64,000 nucleotides of DNA from Dyadobacter crusticola DSM 16708 (lineage in GTDB: Bacteria; Bacteroidota; Bacteroidia; Cytophagales; Spirosomataceae): NCBI RefSeq assembly GCF_000701505.1, contig NZ_JNJB01000004.1:1-64000 (forward strand). Direction: 5' to 3'. Under the pieces are notes generated by a model, which was not told where the DNA came from, searched no databases, and saw only the letters and a program-made list of their open reading frames with translations. Shown piece after piece: positions 8,437 through 18,288 of this stretch; position 1 is the first letter of the stretch, and the number at the start of each line of letters is the position of its first letter. A program made the position numbers and the translations under genes.

Positions 8437-9546
8437 ATGGATAACTTGTCAAGACTCCATGCTTTGAGTTCTTATCAGATCATGGACACATTGCCACAAG
8501 CAGATTTTGATGAAATTACGGAAATGGCCGCTGCTATATGCGGGACTCCCATTTCACTGATCACTTTCCTGGACTCTGACCGGCAATGGTTCAAATCCAA
8601 AGTCGGATTGGACATCTCTCAAACTCCCCTAGGTCAGTCATTTTGCAATCATGCGGTACAAACACCGGATCAACTTTTAATAGTAGAAGACTCGGCGCTT
8701 GACGATCGTTTCAAAGACAATCCGCTTGCCACAGGTGAGCCTTATGTCAAATTTTACGCCGGAGCTCCATTGGTAACGCCCGAAGGCATTGCATTAGGTT
8801 CCTTGTGTGTGATCGATCACGTCGCACGCAGCCTTACTAACCAGCAACAATCGGCTCTTGCCCTGCTCAGTAAGCGGGTGATCAAGCAACTTGAATTTAG
8901 AAAAGCTCATATCGAGTCGGAAAAGCTGCACAGGGCCAGTAACCAGCGCCTTTTTGCGGTCGCTGAGCAGTCGCCTGATTTCATTGCCGTTGTGGACGAT
9001 TCCCTGACAATCAGTTACGTCAACCGGAGCTATGACGGGATCAGCCGGGAACAGTTCCTTGGTATGCGCATTCCAGAGATGATACTGCCGGAATACCAAC
9101 GCGTATTCATTGAGCACTGCCAGATCGTATTTCAAACCGAACAGCCCCAAAGGCTGGATATAGAAATTGAAAAGAGAGATGGCAGCTTCATGTGGGTGAG
9201 CTGCCGGATTGCGCCGCTGCGTGACGAGGTCGGAAAAGTACATGACATCATTCTGGTTTGCCGCGACATTTCGATAAGAATAGCCGCGGAAAAGAATAAT
9301 CTCAAACACATTGAATCACTCGAAAAGATGATGTTTATGATTTCGCACCAGCTACGTTCGCCCATTTGCAGCATGCTGGGTATAGCGCCGCTCCTCAATC
9401 AGCAAGACACATCCCTGGAAGAAAAACTGCAATGCTTTGAGCACATCCATGATTCGGTCTTGAAAATGGATGATTACGTCCGCGAGCTTTCCTTGTATGT
9501 GGAAACACTGAGGTCTCAAAGGCGGCTTGGCGAAGACGCGGCGTAA
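8437..9546 (+). CDS. GAF-PAS sensor with histidine-kinase dimerisation helix but no ATPase domain
   Basis: 369 residues: a GAF domain (~15-150, with ICGTPISLITFLD and FYAGAPLVTPEG), a PAS domain (~165-285), and a HisKA-like dimerisation segment (~295-355) with H-box SHQLRSPICSMLG. The protein then ends; no HATPase_c domain (N, G1, G2 boxes) follows in any frame before the convergent gene. It could be phosphorylated in trans, act as a non-catalytic sensor, or dimerise with a complete kinase. The convergent response regulator at 9636 also lacks a standard phosphoacceptor, so the two may form a non-canonical pair. Confidence 0.85.
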   Translation: MDNLSRLHALSSYQIMDTLPQADFDEITEMAAAICGTPISLITFLDSDRQWFKSKVGLDISQTPLGQSFCNHAVQTPDQLLIVEDSALDDRFKDNPLATGEPYVKFYAGAPLVTPEGIALGSLCVIDHVARSLTNQQQSALALLSKRVIKQLEFRKAHIESEKLHRASNQRLFAVAEQSPDFIAVVDDSLTISYVNRSYDGISREQFLGMRIPEMILPEYQRVFIEHCQIVFQTEQPQRLDIEIEKRDGSFMWVSCRIAPLRDEVGKVHDIILVCRDISIRIAAEKNNLKHIESLEKMMFMISHQLRSPICSMLGIAPLLNQQDTSLEEKLQCFEHIHDSVLKMDDYVRELSLYVETLRSQRRLGEDAA

Positions 9547-9635
9547 ACCTTTCAATTGAATGCGAACAACCTTACCTGAAAACGCATTGGAAAATCTCTG
9601 GCGAGGGTTGACATGAACTGCGACTTATAGCACAC

Positions 9636-10292
9636 TTAGCTCTCCCCCGCTTCCAGTATTTGTTTCAGTTTCAAAATATTATCAATGCCCAACTTGGCAA
9701 AAATGGCACTTTTAAAGGTGCTGATGGTTGAAATATGTAGTCCCGTCTTTTCAGCTATTGATCCTGTCGACATGCCTTGCATGAGGTACTTGGCTATTTC
9801 GTTCTGCCGCGGGGTAAGAAGGTCGGTCTTTTTGAGGCTTTTATAATTATCAATCAGATACCCAAAAAGGAAATCCATATGATCTGAACTAACATATCGC
9901 TTCCCGGCGCTTACCGTGTTGATACAGGTAATCAGTTCAGATAAGTCCTTGTGTTTGGAAAGGTATCCTTTGATGCCCGACTTGAAATAGGAAATCACCA
10001 GCTCCGGTTTGGTCTCCTCGCCGTACAAAATAATGGGAGCCGCCGGGATGAAGGATTTCAGTTCAAATACTGGGTTTGTCCCGTCTTCCTCAAAGTCAGA
10101 ATTCACCACAATAATGAAAAGCGCTGACCCGTAATCCGCGTTTGTCTGACGGAGCTCAGCCACATTTTTGGCCTCAGCAACCCGCGTCTGTTTAAGACTT
10201 TCGGTTAAAAGTACTGCCAGTCCTTTTCTGACAACCGGGTGTGTATCAAGGATAATTATAGATGAAATGGGCTTCGGGTCGGTAACGGTCAT
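9636..10292 (-). CDS. LuxR/NarL-type response regulator with atypical receiver
   Basis: 218 residues: a receiver (~10-130) and a LuxR helix-turn-helix (~155-215: LTPRQNEIAKYLMQGMS...TISTFKSAIFAKLG). The position after the third beta strand that should hold the phosphoacceptor Asp is Asn64 in FIIVVNSDFEED; Asp66 is two residues further on. The acidic pocket start (IILDTHPVV) and the Lys (GYLSKHKD) remain. It probably binds DNA, but activation by phosphorylation is doubtful. It is convergent with the GAF-PAS gene, and its target genes are unknown. Confidence 0.85.
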   Translation of the reverse strand: MTVTDPKPISSIIILDTHPVVRKGLAVLLTESLKQTRVAEAKNVAELRQTNADYGSALFIIVVNSDFEEDGTNPVFELKSFIPAAPIILYGEETKPELVISYFKSGIKGYLSKHKDLSELITCINTVSAGKRYVSSDHMDFLFGYLIDNYKSLKKTDLLTPRQNEIAKYLMQGMSTGSIAEKTGLHISTISTFKSAIFAKLGIDNILKLKQILEAGES

Positions 10293-10607
10293 GGGTAAAG
10301 GTAAGTGCTCTGAGCTTACAAACTGTTACGCTGCTACAAATCACATTATAAAACCGCGCTGATTCCACCAGCAATGTACTATTATCTTTTTCACCTGGTA
10401 AGTTCAAGGCAGCTGCACGACAACCGTTCGTACCTATTCTATTTTAACATCAAATTGTTTTGAGAACATTCTCGTAGTTTCTTTTCATTTACCTAATAAT
10501 AATTGGTTTTCAGCGTTTTATATTCAGAAGGCTTTATGACATAGCGAAGGATTCAGTTTTGTTCTCTCACCTGGCCGTCTGTAACGAGTTCAAAACGAAA
10601 AGACCAT
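10293..10607. other. Intergenic region, 315 bp
   Basis: This lies between two divergently transcribed genes (the response regulator and the desaturase), so it must hold both promoters. It is AT-rich near 10440-10540. I see no TAnnTTTG element at a convincing distance, no small gene and no strong repeat. Confidence 0.5.
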
Positions 10608-11717
10608 ATGTCAAATAGTGAAAAGATCAGATTTGCTGCAAAAGATAAAACCCAGTTCTTCACCACGCTCAAGAAAAGGGTAGATCAGTACTTCATTGAT
10701 AATCATAAAACCCGCTATGCTAACAAAACCATGGTTGTGAAAACCATTGTTTTACTAAGCAGCTACATTCTTCCATTCATCGCACTTATTGTGTTCAATC
10801 CGCCCGTTTGGGTCGCGATGTGCCTTTGGGTAGTAATGGGCCTTGGCGTTTCAGGTATTGGGATGTCCATCATGCATGATGCCAATCACGGGGCGTTCTC
10901 GAAGAATGCAACGATCAACAAATGGCTCGGTAATACGATCAACCTGGCCGGGGCTGGTGTAGCAAACTGGAAACTCCAGCACAATATCCTGCACCACACC
11001 TACACCAATGTCGCCAGGGTAGATGAAGACATCAAGGACCGTGGTGTGATCAAGCTTTCCCCTCATGAGAAAGTCGGCACATTGCACCGCTTTCAATGGC
11101 TGTATGCTTTCTTCTTTTACGGCATTCTGACGCTTTACTGGGTGGTTTTGAAAGACTTTTTACAGTATTATAATTTCATCAAATCAGGAGTAAACCGGCA
11201 GAGCCAGCCTGAGAACAGACAAATGCTCGCCGGTTTGATTGTCATGAAACTGGTGTATTTCAGCGTCTTTTTCTTGATCCCTACCCTTGTCTTTAATATT
11301 CCATTCCTTCAGATACTGGCAGGTTTCCTGTTAATGCATTTTACTGCCGGACTGGTGCTGACGGTGATATTCCAGCTCGCGCATTCGGTGGAAGGCACAC
11401 AGCATCCTCTTCCCAATGAAAGCGGTGTGATTGAAAAAGACTGGGCTATTCACCAGCTGGAAACAACAGTCAATTTCTCGCCTGGCAATAAGTGGTTAAG
11501 CTGGTATATCGGTGGATTAAATTTCCAAATTGAGCACCATTTGTTTCCCAAAATCTGTCACGTCCATTATCCGAAACTCGCTCCCATTGTCAAACAAACT
11601 GCAAGTGAATTCGGGTTGTCGTATCTTGAAAACAAAACTTTCTTTACGGCTGTGAAATCACATATCGCCAGTTTGAAACGCTTCGGCACTCCATCGCTGA
11701 ACGAAGGTATCGTGTAA
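10608..11717 (+). CDS. Membrane fatty acid desaturase (acyl-lipid / acyl-CoA type)
   Basis: 369 residues with four to six membrane helices and the three histidine boxes of the desaturase family: HDANHG (90-95), QHNILHH (124-130) and QIEHHLFP (~310). The third box begins with Gln rather than His, as in front-end (delta-5/delta-6-like) desaturases. The boxes bind a di-iron centre that introduces a double bond into a membrane-bound acyl chain using O2 and an electron donor. No cytochrome b5 domain is fused, so a separate donor is needed. It is monocistronic; the role is probably membrane fluidity or unsaturated fatty acid synthesis. Confidence 0.92.
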   Translation: MSNSEKIRFAAKDKTQFFTTLKKRVDQYFIDNHKTRYANKTMVVKTIVLLSSYILPFIALIVFNPPVWVAMCLWVVMGLGVSGIGMSIMHDANHGAFSKNATINKWLGNTINLAGAGVANWKLQHNILHHTYTNVARVDEDIKDRGVIKLSPHEKVGTLHRFQWLYAFFFYGILTLYWVVLKDFLQYYNFIKSGVNRQSQPENRQMLAGLIVMKLVYFSVFFLIPTLVFNIPFLQILAGFLLMHFTAGLVLTVIFQLAHSVEGTQHPLPNESGVIEKDWAIHQLETTVNFSPGNKWLSWYIGGLNFQIEHHLFPKICHVHYPKLAPIVKQTASEFGLSYLENKTFFTAVKSHIASLKRFGTPSLNEGIV

Positions 11718-11749
11718 GCGTGAACACTGGTTTTGAGGTTACCAGCCAT

Positions 11750-12577
11750 TCATTGCATCGAAATACCATTGTTCAATGCAGTGGGCGCTATGCCGAACTT
11801 TTTCTTGAAGGAACGGGAGAAATGCGAGAGGCTTTCAAACCCCAGATCGAGGTAAATGGCCGAAGGTTTTTCATGTTTCGTTTCAATGAGGTGCTTTGCT
11901 TCGGTCAGCCGTCTTTCCTGCAGCCAGTGACGCGGCGGGGCACCAAACGTTTTTACGAAATCCCGTTTAAATGCTGCCAAACTGCGGCCGGTAAGCTGAG
12001 CGAACTTTTCAATGGGTACATTGAAATGGAAATTATGAAGCATAAACCTTTCCAGATCGATCTTATACGGCTCAGAAAAGTCGAATAGAAAGTTGCGAAG
12101 CGCGGGCACGGCAAGCAGCAATAGTTTAACTCCCTCCTTTACTTTCAGAATGCCCATTTCGTCCGTCATCTCCGCGCCCGAGCTGCGCGCGTAGGGGACT
12201 ATGGATTGAAAATATCCCTGCAGAAATTCATTGACTGGAATCAGGATATTGGGCGGACCAATGTATTTCCGCTCTGCTTCCAGCTTCTCTTCCAGCGCGA
12301 TCCTGCGCAGCAGGTCTTCCTGCAGAGATATCACAATAGTTTCGTAGTGACCGCTGGGTCCGGGCGTTTTAATGAGCGTACCCAGCTGGTTTTTGCCGAC
12401 CAGCAGCATTTCTCCCCCTGCCATTGAGATCTTTTGCTGGGAAGTTTCCAGGGTAAACTGTCCTGAAACCTGCAATATCAATGTAGGGTGGTTCCAGAAA
12501 GCAACTTTCTCTTTCCGCTCCGTAGAGAGGTAGGAATAGAAGATCACGCCGGGGAGTATTTCTGCTGGACTGGTCAT
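11750..12577 (-). CDS. AraC-family transcriptional regulator
   Basis: 275 residues: an N-terminal cupin-like ligand domain (~1-165) and a C-terminal double helix-turn-helix (~180-272). The latter includes IEKFAQLTGRSLAAFKRDF and the AraC signature segment AIYLDLGFESLSHFSRSFK with KKFGIAP. Its ATG follows the aldo/keto reductase stop codon directly (TAA then ATG), so the two genes are one transcript and the regulator probably controls that gene. The inducer is unknown. Confidence 0.9.
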   Translation of the reverse strand: MTSPAEILPGVIFYSYLSTERKEKVAFWNHPTLILQVSGQFTLETSQQKISMAGGEMLLVGKNQLGTLIKTPGPSGHYETIVISLQEDLLRRIALEEKLEAERKYIGPPNILIPVNEFLQGYFQSIVPYARSSGAEMTDEMGILKVKEGVKLLLLAVPALRNFLFDFSEPYKIDLERFMLHNFHFNVPIEKFAQLTGRSLAAFKRDFVKTFGAPPRHWLQERRLTEAKHLIETKHEKPSAIYLDLGFESLSHFSRSFKKKFGIAPTALNNGISMQ

Positions 12578-13549
12578 TTAGCGCTGTAAGTAAGTGCCGC
12601 CTAGGATAGCACCTGGCGCAAAAGTAGTGTTTAAGGTATTCATTTCTTCCGGCGTGAATACGATATCCATCGCCGCGATATTTTCAGGCAAACGCGACCG
12701 GCGGCTCATGCTCACCAAAGGCATTATATGGTCACCCTGCGCATTCACCCAGGCAATTGCAGCCTGTGTTGGCGTACAACCTTTATTACTGGCCAACTGT
12801 TTCAATACCTCTACTTTTTCCAGGTTCTTCACCAGGTTTTCGCCTTCAAAGCGAGAAAAATGGTTACGGTGATCGTCTTGCGACAGTGGCGCCTTCATAT
12901 CGCCGGTCAATAGACCCTCCGCGGTATTTGCAAATGCCACGACAGCAATGCCCAGTTCCTTTGCCGCGGGAAGCAGTTCATTTTCAATCTGACGGTCGGC
13001 CAGTGAATAGCCGATTTCCAATGCACTTATCGGGTGAATGCTGTTGGCTTCGCGAAGCTGCCCGGCTGTGATTTCCGATACACCAATGTAACGCACTTTT
13101 CCTTCTTTGATCAGGTCGGCTACCGTTCCGATGATGTCCGCTACGGGCACGCTGCCATCCATTCGGCTCGGCTGGTACAGGTCGATCGTTTCGATTCCCA
13201 ACCGCGTCAGCGAGTAGTTGATAAAATTCTTGATCGCAACGGGACGCAAATCCATTCCCAACCATTGACCATTGTGAAAGATAGCGCCGAATTTGACACT
13301 GATAAATGCATCGTCGCGCCTGCCTTTAAGTGCTTTACCGATCAGCATTTCATTGTGACCCGCGCCGTAGAAGTCTCCCGTATTCAGAAAGTTGATGCCG
13401 CTATCCAGCGCGGCGTGGATCGTAGCGATACTTTCGGTTTCGTCAGCGGTAGGTCCACCCCAGACCGACGACATACGCATGCAGCCCAAACCTAGCTTGG
13501 ACACGAACGGACCATTGTGGCCCAGCTGAATTTTTGTGATATTTTCCAT
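12578..13549 (-). CDS. Aldo/keto reductase
   Basis: A 323-residue TIM-barrel oxidoreductase. I started at ATG 13549 (MENITKIQLG); the longer frame lacks support. The active-site tetrad is largely visible: Asp and Tyr in NTGDFYGAGHNE and Lys in FISVKFGA. The segment LYQPSRMDGS replaces the catalytic His with Ser, as in many YghZ/AKR relatives. The C-terminal SRRSRLPENIAAMD binds the NADPH phosphate. It reduces aldehydes or ketones with NADPH; the substrate is unknown. It is the first gene of a two-gene operon with the AraC regulator. Confidence 0.88.
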   Translation of the reverse strand: MENITKIQLGHNGPFVSKLGLGCMRMSSVWGGPTADETESIATIHAALDSGINFLNTGDFYGAGHNEMLIGKALKGRRDDAFISVKFGAIFHNGQWLGMDLRPVAIKNFINYSLTRLGIETIDLYQPSRMDGSVPVADIIGTVADLIKEGKVRYIGVSEITAGQLREANSIHPISALEIGYSLADRQIENELLPAAKELGIAVVAFANTAEGLLTGDMKAPLSQDDHRNHFSRFEGENLVKNLEKVEVLKQLASNKGCTPTQAAIAWVNAQGDHIMPLVSMSRRSRLPENIAAMDIVFTPEEMNTLNTTFAPGAILGGTYLQR

Positions 13550-13751
13550 GACACAAATTTCAGGTTTCCAGCCGCGTGCGAGTTGCTTCTGCGGCTCAAA
13601 GGTTTTGTCCGTACGGCTCAACTGCTACACAACTGAACTGTTAAATAAACTTAACTCAGCAGCACATCCGGATACAGGGAAGTACATTGCCCTGGTAACG
13701 ACCATTTTAGTCCTGTTCTTTAAACCAATATACCCTACCCGACCCGCAGCT

Positions 13752-15227
13752 ATGTCAAAAATCACCTATTTATTACTGACATTTTGCGGCATCCTCTATG
13801 TGGGTAGTACCGCGCTTCAAATCTCATTGCAAGACTTTCTAGGTCACCAATTATTTCTCCTGCCGTCATTTCTGCCGTGGCTTGGTGTTGCATTCGCAAC
13901 TTCCCTGCTGTGGCTCGGCGCGCTGCTCTCCTTTCATATAATCGCTAATCACCCCGCGGCCAAAATCGCCATTACAATACACCTGATTGCTACTATTTTC
14001 AGATGTTATACAATTTATGCTGTTTTCTCGGCCGGCAGCCAGATGAACCTGTATTTCCCGTCCTATTTTCTTGTTCTGACTACCTGGGGCTTATATGGGA
14101 TTTGTTTGATCTATACCAGTGAAAAAAATCGGGTCTGGCTGAAAACCGCCGGGTTTTACATCATTGGAATCACTGCAGTCCTTATTGTTACATTGATCAT
14201 GTACTTGTACGCCACGGATGCTGCGTACAAGGCTGCGGTTGAGAATTTTCACAACAAGCTCTCATGGTTTAGCGAATTGGCGACGGTGCCGCTGCTTGTA
14301 CATTGGGTGATAGGCTGGAAACAAACCGAAGTATCCGTAAGCCGCAGTACTTTGTCCCGCATGATCAAGCTGGCGGTCTTCCTCGCCGGCATGGCCAGTG
14401 CTATCGCGGGACTTGTAGTGCACGACCGATTATTGCACGAAAAGCCTGTCGCAAAATCACCTGAACCGCCAGCCACCAGCAAGGACGTTGCCCATGCAGA
14501 ACGGTTTGAAGCGAGAACTTATGTTGATAAAAAGGGTAACAGGTTACAGTACCGGCTGATGAAACCCATGCATTACGACACGGCAAAAAAATACCCGGTG
14601 GTTTTATGCCTTCACGGAGGCGCCGGCTGGGGAACGGACAATATCAAGCAGGTTTTTGGCTCACTTCCCGCTGTGCTCCTCTCCAACTACCTGGTGCGTG
14701 AAAAACATCCGGCTTTTCTCGTAGTACCGCAAGTCAGTGCAGGATACAGCTGGGGTGGTCTTCCAAATTTAGAAACGGCAGATACGATCGTAGCAGAACT
14801 GCTGCAAAACCTGGAAAAGGAATTTAAGATCGACAGAAAGCGCCGCTACATTGCTGGTAATTCATTAGGAGGATACGGAACATGGTATTTCATTGGTAAA
14901 TACCCAAAGCTATTTGCAGCCGCAATTCCCATTTCCGGCGATGGAGATCCAGGTCTCGCCAAACAAATGTCGCAGGTGCCAATATGGGCGTTTCACGGAG
15001 CAAAAGACATTAACGTCCCCGTGAGTGGCTCCCGGCGAATGATTTCTGCGCTTCGTCAAGCCGGTGCAAATCCAAGATACAGCGAATACCCGGATGCAGG
15101 ACACGGTATCTGGATACAGGTTATGAATACACCAGACCTGGTCGAGTGGCTTTTTAAGCAGGAAAGGAAGATTGAGTATTCCCAAATCAACTTGCTTTCT
15201 AACCGGCTCCAAGTACAAGATAATTAA
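13752..15227 (+). CDS. Membrane-anchored alpha/beta hydrolase (two-domain protein)
   Basis: 491 residues from ATG 13752 (MSKITYLLLTF); an earlier ATG in frame falls in the divergent gene's promoter region. Residues ~1-255 form about seven transmembrane helices with no function I recognise. Residues ~270-475 are an alpha/beta hydrolase of the phospholipase/carboxylesterase or PHB-depolymerase-like type: oxyanion segment CLHGGAGWG, nucleophile elbow AGNSLGGYGTW (Ser), Asp in GAKDINVP and His in DAGHGIW. The catalytic domain follows the last helix, so it is probably displayed on one face of the inner membrane. The substrate is unknown. Confidence 0.85.
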   Translation: MSKITYLLLTFCGILYVGSTALQISLQDFLGHQLFLLPSFLPWLGVAFATSLLWLGALLSFHIIANHPAAKIAITIHLIATIFRCYTIYAVFSAGSQMNLYFPSYFLVLTTWGLYGICLIYTSEKNRVWLKTAGFYIIGITAVLIVTLIMYLYATDAAYKAAVENFHNKLSWFSELATVPLLVHWVIGWKQTEVSVSRSTLSRMIKLAVFLAGMASAIAGLVVHDRLLHEKPVAKSPEPPATSKDVAHAERFEARTYVDKKGNRLQYRLMKPMHYDTAKKYPVVLCLHGGAGWGTDNIKQVFGSLPAVLLSNYLVREKHPAFLVVPQVSAGYSWGGLPNLETADTIVAELLQNLEKEFKIDRKRRYIAGNSLGGYGTWYFIGKYPKLFAAAIPISGDGDPGLAKQMSQVPIWAFHGAKDINVPVSGSRRMISALRQAGANPRYSEYPDAGHGIWIQVMNTPDLVEWLFKQERKIEYSQINLLSNRLQVQDN

Positions 15228-15518
15228 GTCAGAGGCTAATTGTCTTGCTTTCAAGGTTTGTGCTGCCGCTGCTGTTTTTTGACGCGTGGCACTCGGCTTG
15301 GTGCTACCATTCTTTAAAAATCAGTTCAAAACACGGAAATAACATTTCACCGCGCTGTTTTTGCATTTGGACGAGTTGATGGTTTCTCCCGATCGGCTCG
15401 GCTGCCACCTTTGTATTACCAGAACGGGTAAAGCTCCCGCTCGGTCAGATAATGCTCCCGGTCTGACAAACCCCGCATTTTTGACAAACATACATTTGCA
15501 AGAACCGATTTATTAGCC

Positions 15519-16799
15519 ATGAAAATTTTTAACACTTTCCTCAGCCTCGGCCTGATGCTGAGCCTGCTCGCCTGCCAGCAAAACCAGTCCGATCCGCAAC
15601 CAGATACCAGCGTGCCCACAGAAGGAACACCTACGGAGGCAGGTAAGCCCCGAGGTGCTCCGGTACAAAAGAAGATCGGGCCGGCCGGCGGCAGTATTTC
15701 CACTCCCGATCAGGCACTTACCCTGATTATCCCCGCAGGAGCTTTGCCGCGGGATACTACCATTACAATCCAGCCGGTCGAAAACAAAGCGTGGGGCGGT
15801 ACAGGATCAGGTTATGAGTTAAGTCCTAAAAACCTGGAACTTGCCAAGCCAGCAGATCTGATCTGGAATTATTCGGATGCGGATATCGCCGGCTCGGCAC
15901 CCGAAGCATTGGGCATTGCATTTCAGCAGGCTGACCAGCGCTGGCTGGGAAGACAAAATATCACATTGGACAAAGCACAACGCAAAGCCAAAACGCCAAT
16001 TAGCAAATTACTTCCAGCCGCTTTTTACGAAGCTTACTACATGTTACCCGCTTCGCGCTCGCTCGTCCCGAGTGAACACGTGGAGCTGAAAGTCTTTTTT
16101 CACGCAGGTCATGAAGACGACAGCGAGCTCGCGCCGCTGACGATGCCGACACTGTTGGGCAAAGAGCAAGTGCGAAACTGGAAATTGAATGGGAACGAGC
16201 CAGGCACACAAACCGATCCGCAAGCGGGCGGATTGAGCATCAATGGCAATGGCGCCAGTGCGACTTATATGGCTCCGAACCGCATTCCCAACCCGAACCA
16301 GGTTGCCGTGAGCGTGGAGGTGATCTTGAAATCAAAAGCCAGATTGTTCCTGGTCTCGAATATGGTCATTGAGGCAGCCAATGCATTTCAGTTCACGGGA
16401 GCCAGAGTGGATAGCGCTGAAATAGGCACGATCAGTGTGGTAGATAAGGAATTCTTTCAGATCAGCTTGTCAGAACGCAACCTGAGTGACCACCAGCAAG
16501 CGATTATGACATTGAATATGCTTCCATTTCCAGGTGTTGGCGCGTATGCTGTGACGGACAACGGAACCATTCACATCAGTGCCATGGACGCCCGGCGCAA
16601 ATCCTGGTCGGACTCGTATTACCCGCGCAACGGCAAAAAGGTGGTAGGCCCGCTGACGGTTACCATTCTCGAATACGACCGTGCCCAAAAGCGGGTAAAA
16701 GGTAAGATCTCCGGAACGCTTCATTATTACGACGACAAAACGGAAAAGCACGAGACCACGCAATTTTCGGCGCGCTTTAACGCTGCAAGTCCGTATTAG
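15519..16799 (+). CDS. Lipoprotein with ZU5-like domain
   Basis: 426 residues with a lipoprotein signal peptide (LSLLAC, Cys19) and a Pro/Thr-rich linker. Residues ~50-95 carry the ZU5-like pattern KIGPAGGSISTPDQALTLII followed by PAGALPRDTTI. The remainder is beta-rich, without a motif I recognise. It is probably anchored in the outer membrane and surface exposed or periplasmic. It is monocistronic and ends at a bidirectional terminator. Confidence 0.75.
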   Translation: MKIFNTFLSLGLMLSLLACQQNQSDPQPDTSVPTEGTPTEAGKPRGAPVQKKIGPAGGSISTPDQALTLIIPAGALPRDTTITIQPVENKAWGGTGSGYELSPKNLELAKPADLIWNYSDADIAGSAPEALGIAFQQADQRWLGRQNITLDKAQRKAKTPISKLLPAAFYEAYYMLPASRSLVPSEHVELKVFFHAGHEDDSELAPLTMPTLLGKEQVRNWKLNGNEPGTQTDPQAGGLSINGNGASATYMAPNRIPNPNQVAVSVEVILKSKARLFLVSNMVIEAANAFQFTGARVDSAEIGTISVVDKEFFQISLSERNLSDHQQAIMTLNMLPFPGVGAYAVTDNGTIHISAMDARRKSWSDSYYPRNGKKVVGPLTVTILEYDRAQKRVKGKISGTLHYYDDKTEKHETTQFSARFNAASPY

Positions 16800-16811
16800 C
16801 AGTTTATCAAA

Positions 16812-16851
16812 CTGCCCTGTTACTTCTGGGAAGCCAGGAGCAACAGGGCAG
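16812..16851. terminator. Bidirectional terminator between convergent genes
   Basis: CTGCCCTGTT (16812-16821) pairs with AACAGGGCAG (16842-16851), with a further inner stem CTTCTGG/CCAGGAG. A T-run follows on the minus strand. It serves the lipoprotein and the convergent outer-membrane protein gene. Confidence 0.75.
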
Positions 16852-16868
16852 CAAAAAATAAGCAGCTT

Positions 16869-18131
16869 TTACTTAAACCGGTAGCTGACCAGGAAGTAAG
16901 ACCGCTTGACTTTTGACTTCAAATCCAGCAACGAGGACATTCCGTTGGTAGACTCGTAGCGGAATTCAGCGCCGAATTTCCGGTAAGTCGCTCCCACACC
17001 GGCAACCAATCCCAGCTCGTGCTTACGGGTAGCGCCCAACACTATATTTCTTGAAACGACCGGCTGCGGGTTGTAAAATCTGCTTTCTATTATCTCCTCG
17101 TTTGTTTCAGAAATCGCCAGGGCATTCGAAATACCTGCATTCACGAACAGCTTCAAGCCGCCCGCCGGAATGTAGTACCTGACCATATTAGCCAGCTTGA
17201 TATAGTTATAACCCATTGTGCTGGTCCAGCGGTTGTAGTTTTCTCCTGCATATCTGGTCTCGTCTACGATGCTCGTCTTGTAAGAAACAAATGCGAGTTC
17301 GTTGTAGATGGAAATGCGTTGTTTGAGACGGGGAACCAGGAGATTCAAAAACAGCCCGCCAGTTGCATGATACGATACCGGAAAGTTTCCATTCACAAGC
17401 CGCGGATCATAAACGCCCTCGAAGCTCAATCTGGATCCCGACAATCCTGCAACAACTCCGAACTGACTAACAGAAGTAGGAGATTTGTAGGATACGGCGG
17501 GCTTTGTGGAGGCACATTGCGCATAGTATCTGTCAAATAGCTGGCTGATCGCTTTCGACGAGTAAAAGATCTTTCTTTTGTCCGTCATCACTCCCTCGCA
17601 ATCAGAGAAAAACTTCTTCAACTGATCCCTGTATTGATTGACAGTCACGACCTGTTTCGAAGCATTGCTGGCGAGGTACCGGTGATCTACCAGCAATTCG
17701 TAAACGCCCGGCTTGTCACTGATATAGAGCTGGACTCTGTCGTCCCTCCCCTTCAGATAGTAAAGGCTTTTCGGGCCGCTGTTGATGAACATTAGAAAAG
17801 CGGTTCTTTTTTCAAGCTTTGGTAAAGGTGAATGGGAAAGTTCATCGATGGTCGACGGACTGGTATTCACATCCACTTCTGCTTTGATGTAACGCTCTCC
17901 GTGCACGTAAAAACCTTCGATTTCGTCTAGTCCGTAGGTTTTCGCTGCATCCCCTGGTGCACTCCGGAAGCTGATTGTTTCAGGGTTTCTTGACCAGTTT
18001 TTATAATCAACATACCCATTCAGCGTGTCATTTGCGAAAACAAGCAGGTAGCCGGGCTCAAATGATTTCTGGGCCTTTGCATAATGGAAGGTTATAAGTA
18101 AAAAAGCAAAGAGGGTGATCTTGTAAATCAT
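16869..18131 (-). CDS. Outer-membrane beta-barrel protein (PorT-like), unknown function
   Basis: 420 residues from ATG 18131 (MIYKITLFAFLL..., signal peptide ending at YAKAQ). The first ~200 residues are soluble and mixed, with a repeated aromatic/charged pattern. The last ~190 residues alternate in the way of an outer-membrane barrel and end in the terminal aromatic motif YFLVSYRFK. Such N-terminal plus barrel proteins are common in Bacteroidota; no substrate can be named. Confidence 0.7.
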   Translation of the reverse strand: MIYKITLFAFLLITFHYAKAQKSFEPGYLLVFANDTLNGYVDYKNWSRNPETISFRSAPGDAAKTYGLDEIEGFYVHGERYIKAEVDVNTSPSTIDELSHSPLPKLEKRTAFLMFINSGPKSLYYLKGRDDRVQLYISDKPGVYELLVDHRYLASNASKQVVTVNQYRDQLKKFFSDCEGVMTDKRKIFYSSKAISQLFDRYYAQCASTKPAVSYKSPTSVSQFGVVAGLSGSRLSFEGVYDPRLVNGNFPVSYHATGGLFLNLLVPRLKQRISIYNELAFVSYKTSIVDETRYAGENYNRWTSTMGYNYIKLANMVRYYIPAGGLKLFVNAGISNALAISETNEEIIESRFYNPQPVVSRNIVLGATRKHELGLVAGVGATYRKFGAEFRYESTNGMSSLLDLKSKVKRSYFLVSYRFK

Positions 18132-18288
18132 TTTGACAGGGTTTTGTAAGAGGAAGCAGACACAAAGTAATTGAAATAATTTTTTGTAACCATACAACCA
18201 TTTAGCGGCGACCCTGCCACTTTAAAGAAGTCGGGTCTGCGAATCAGGTTTGTGAGAGCCTGAGACTTAAAATCCAAATAGTGCTTGT

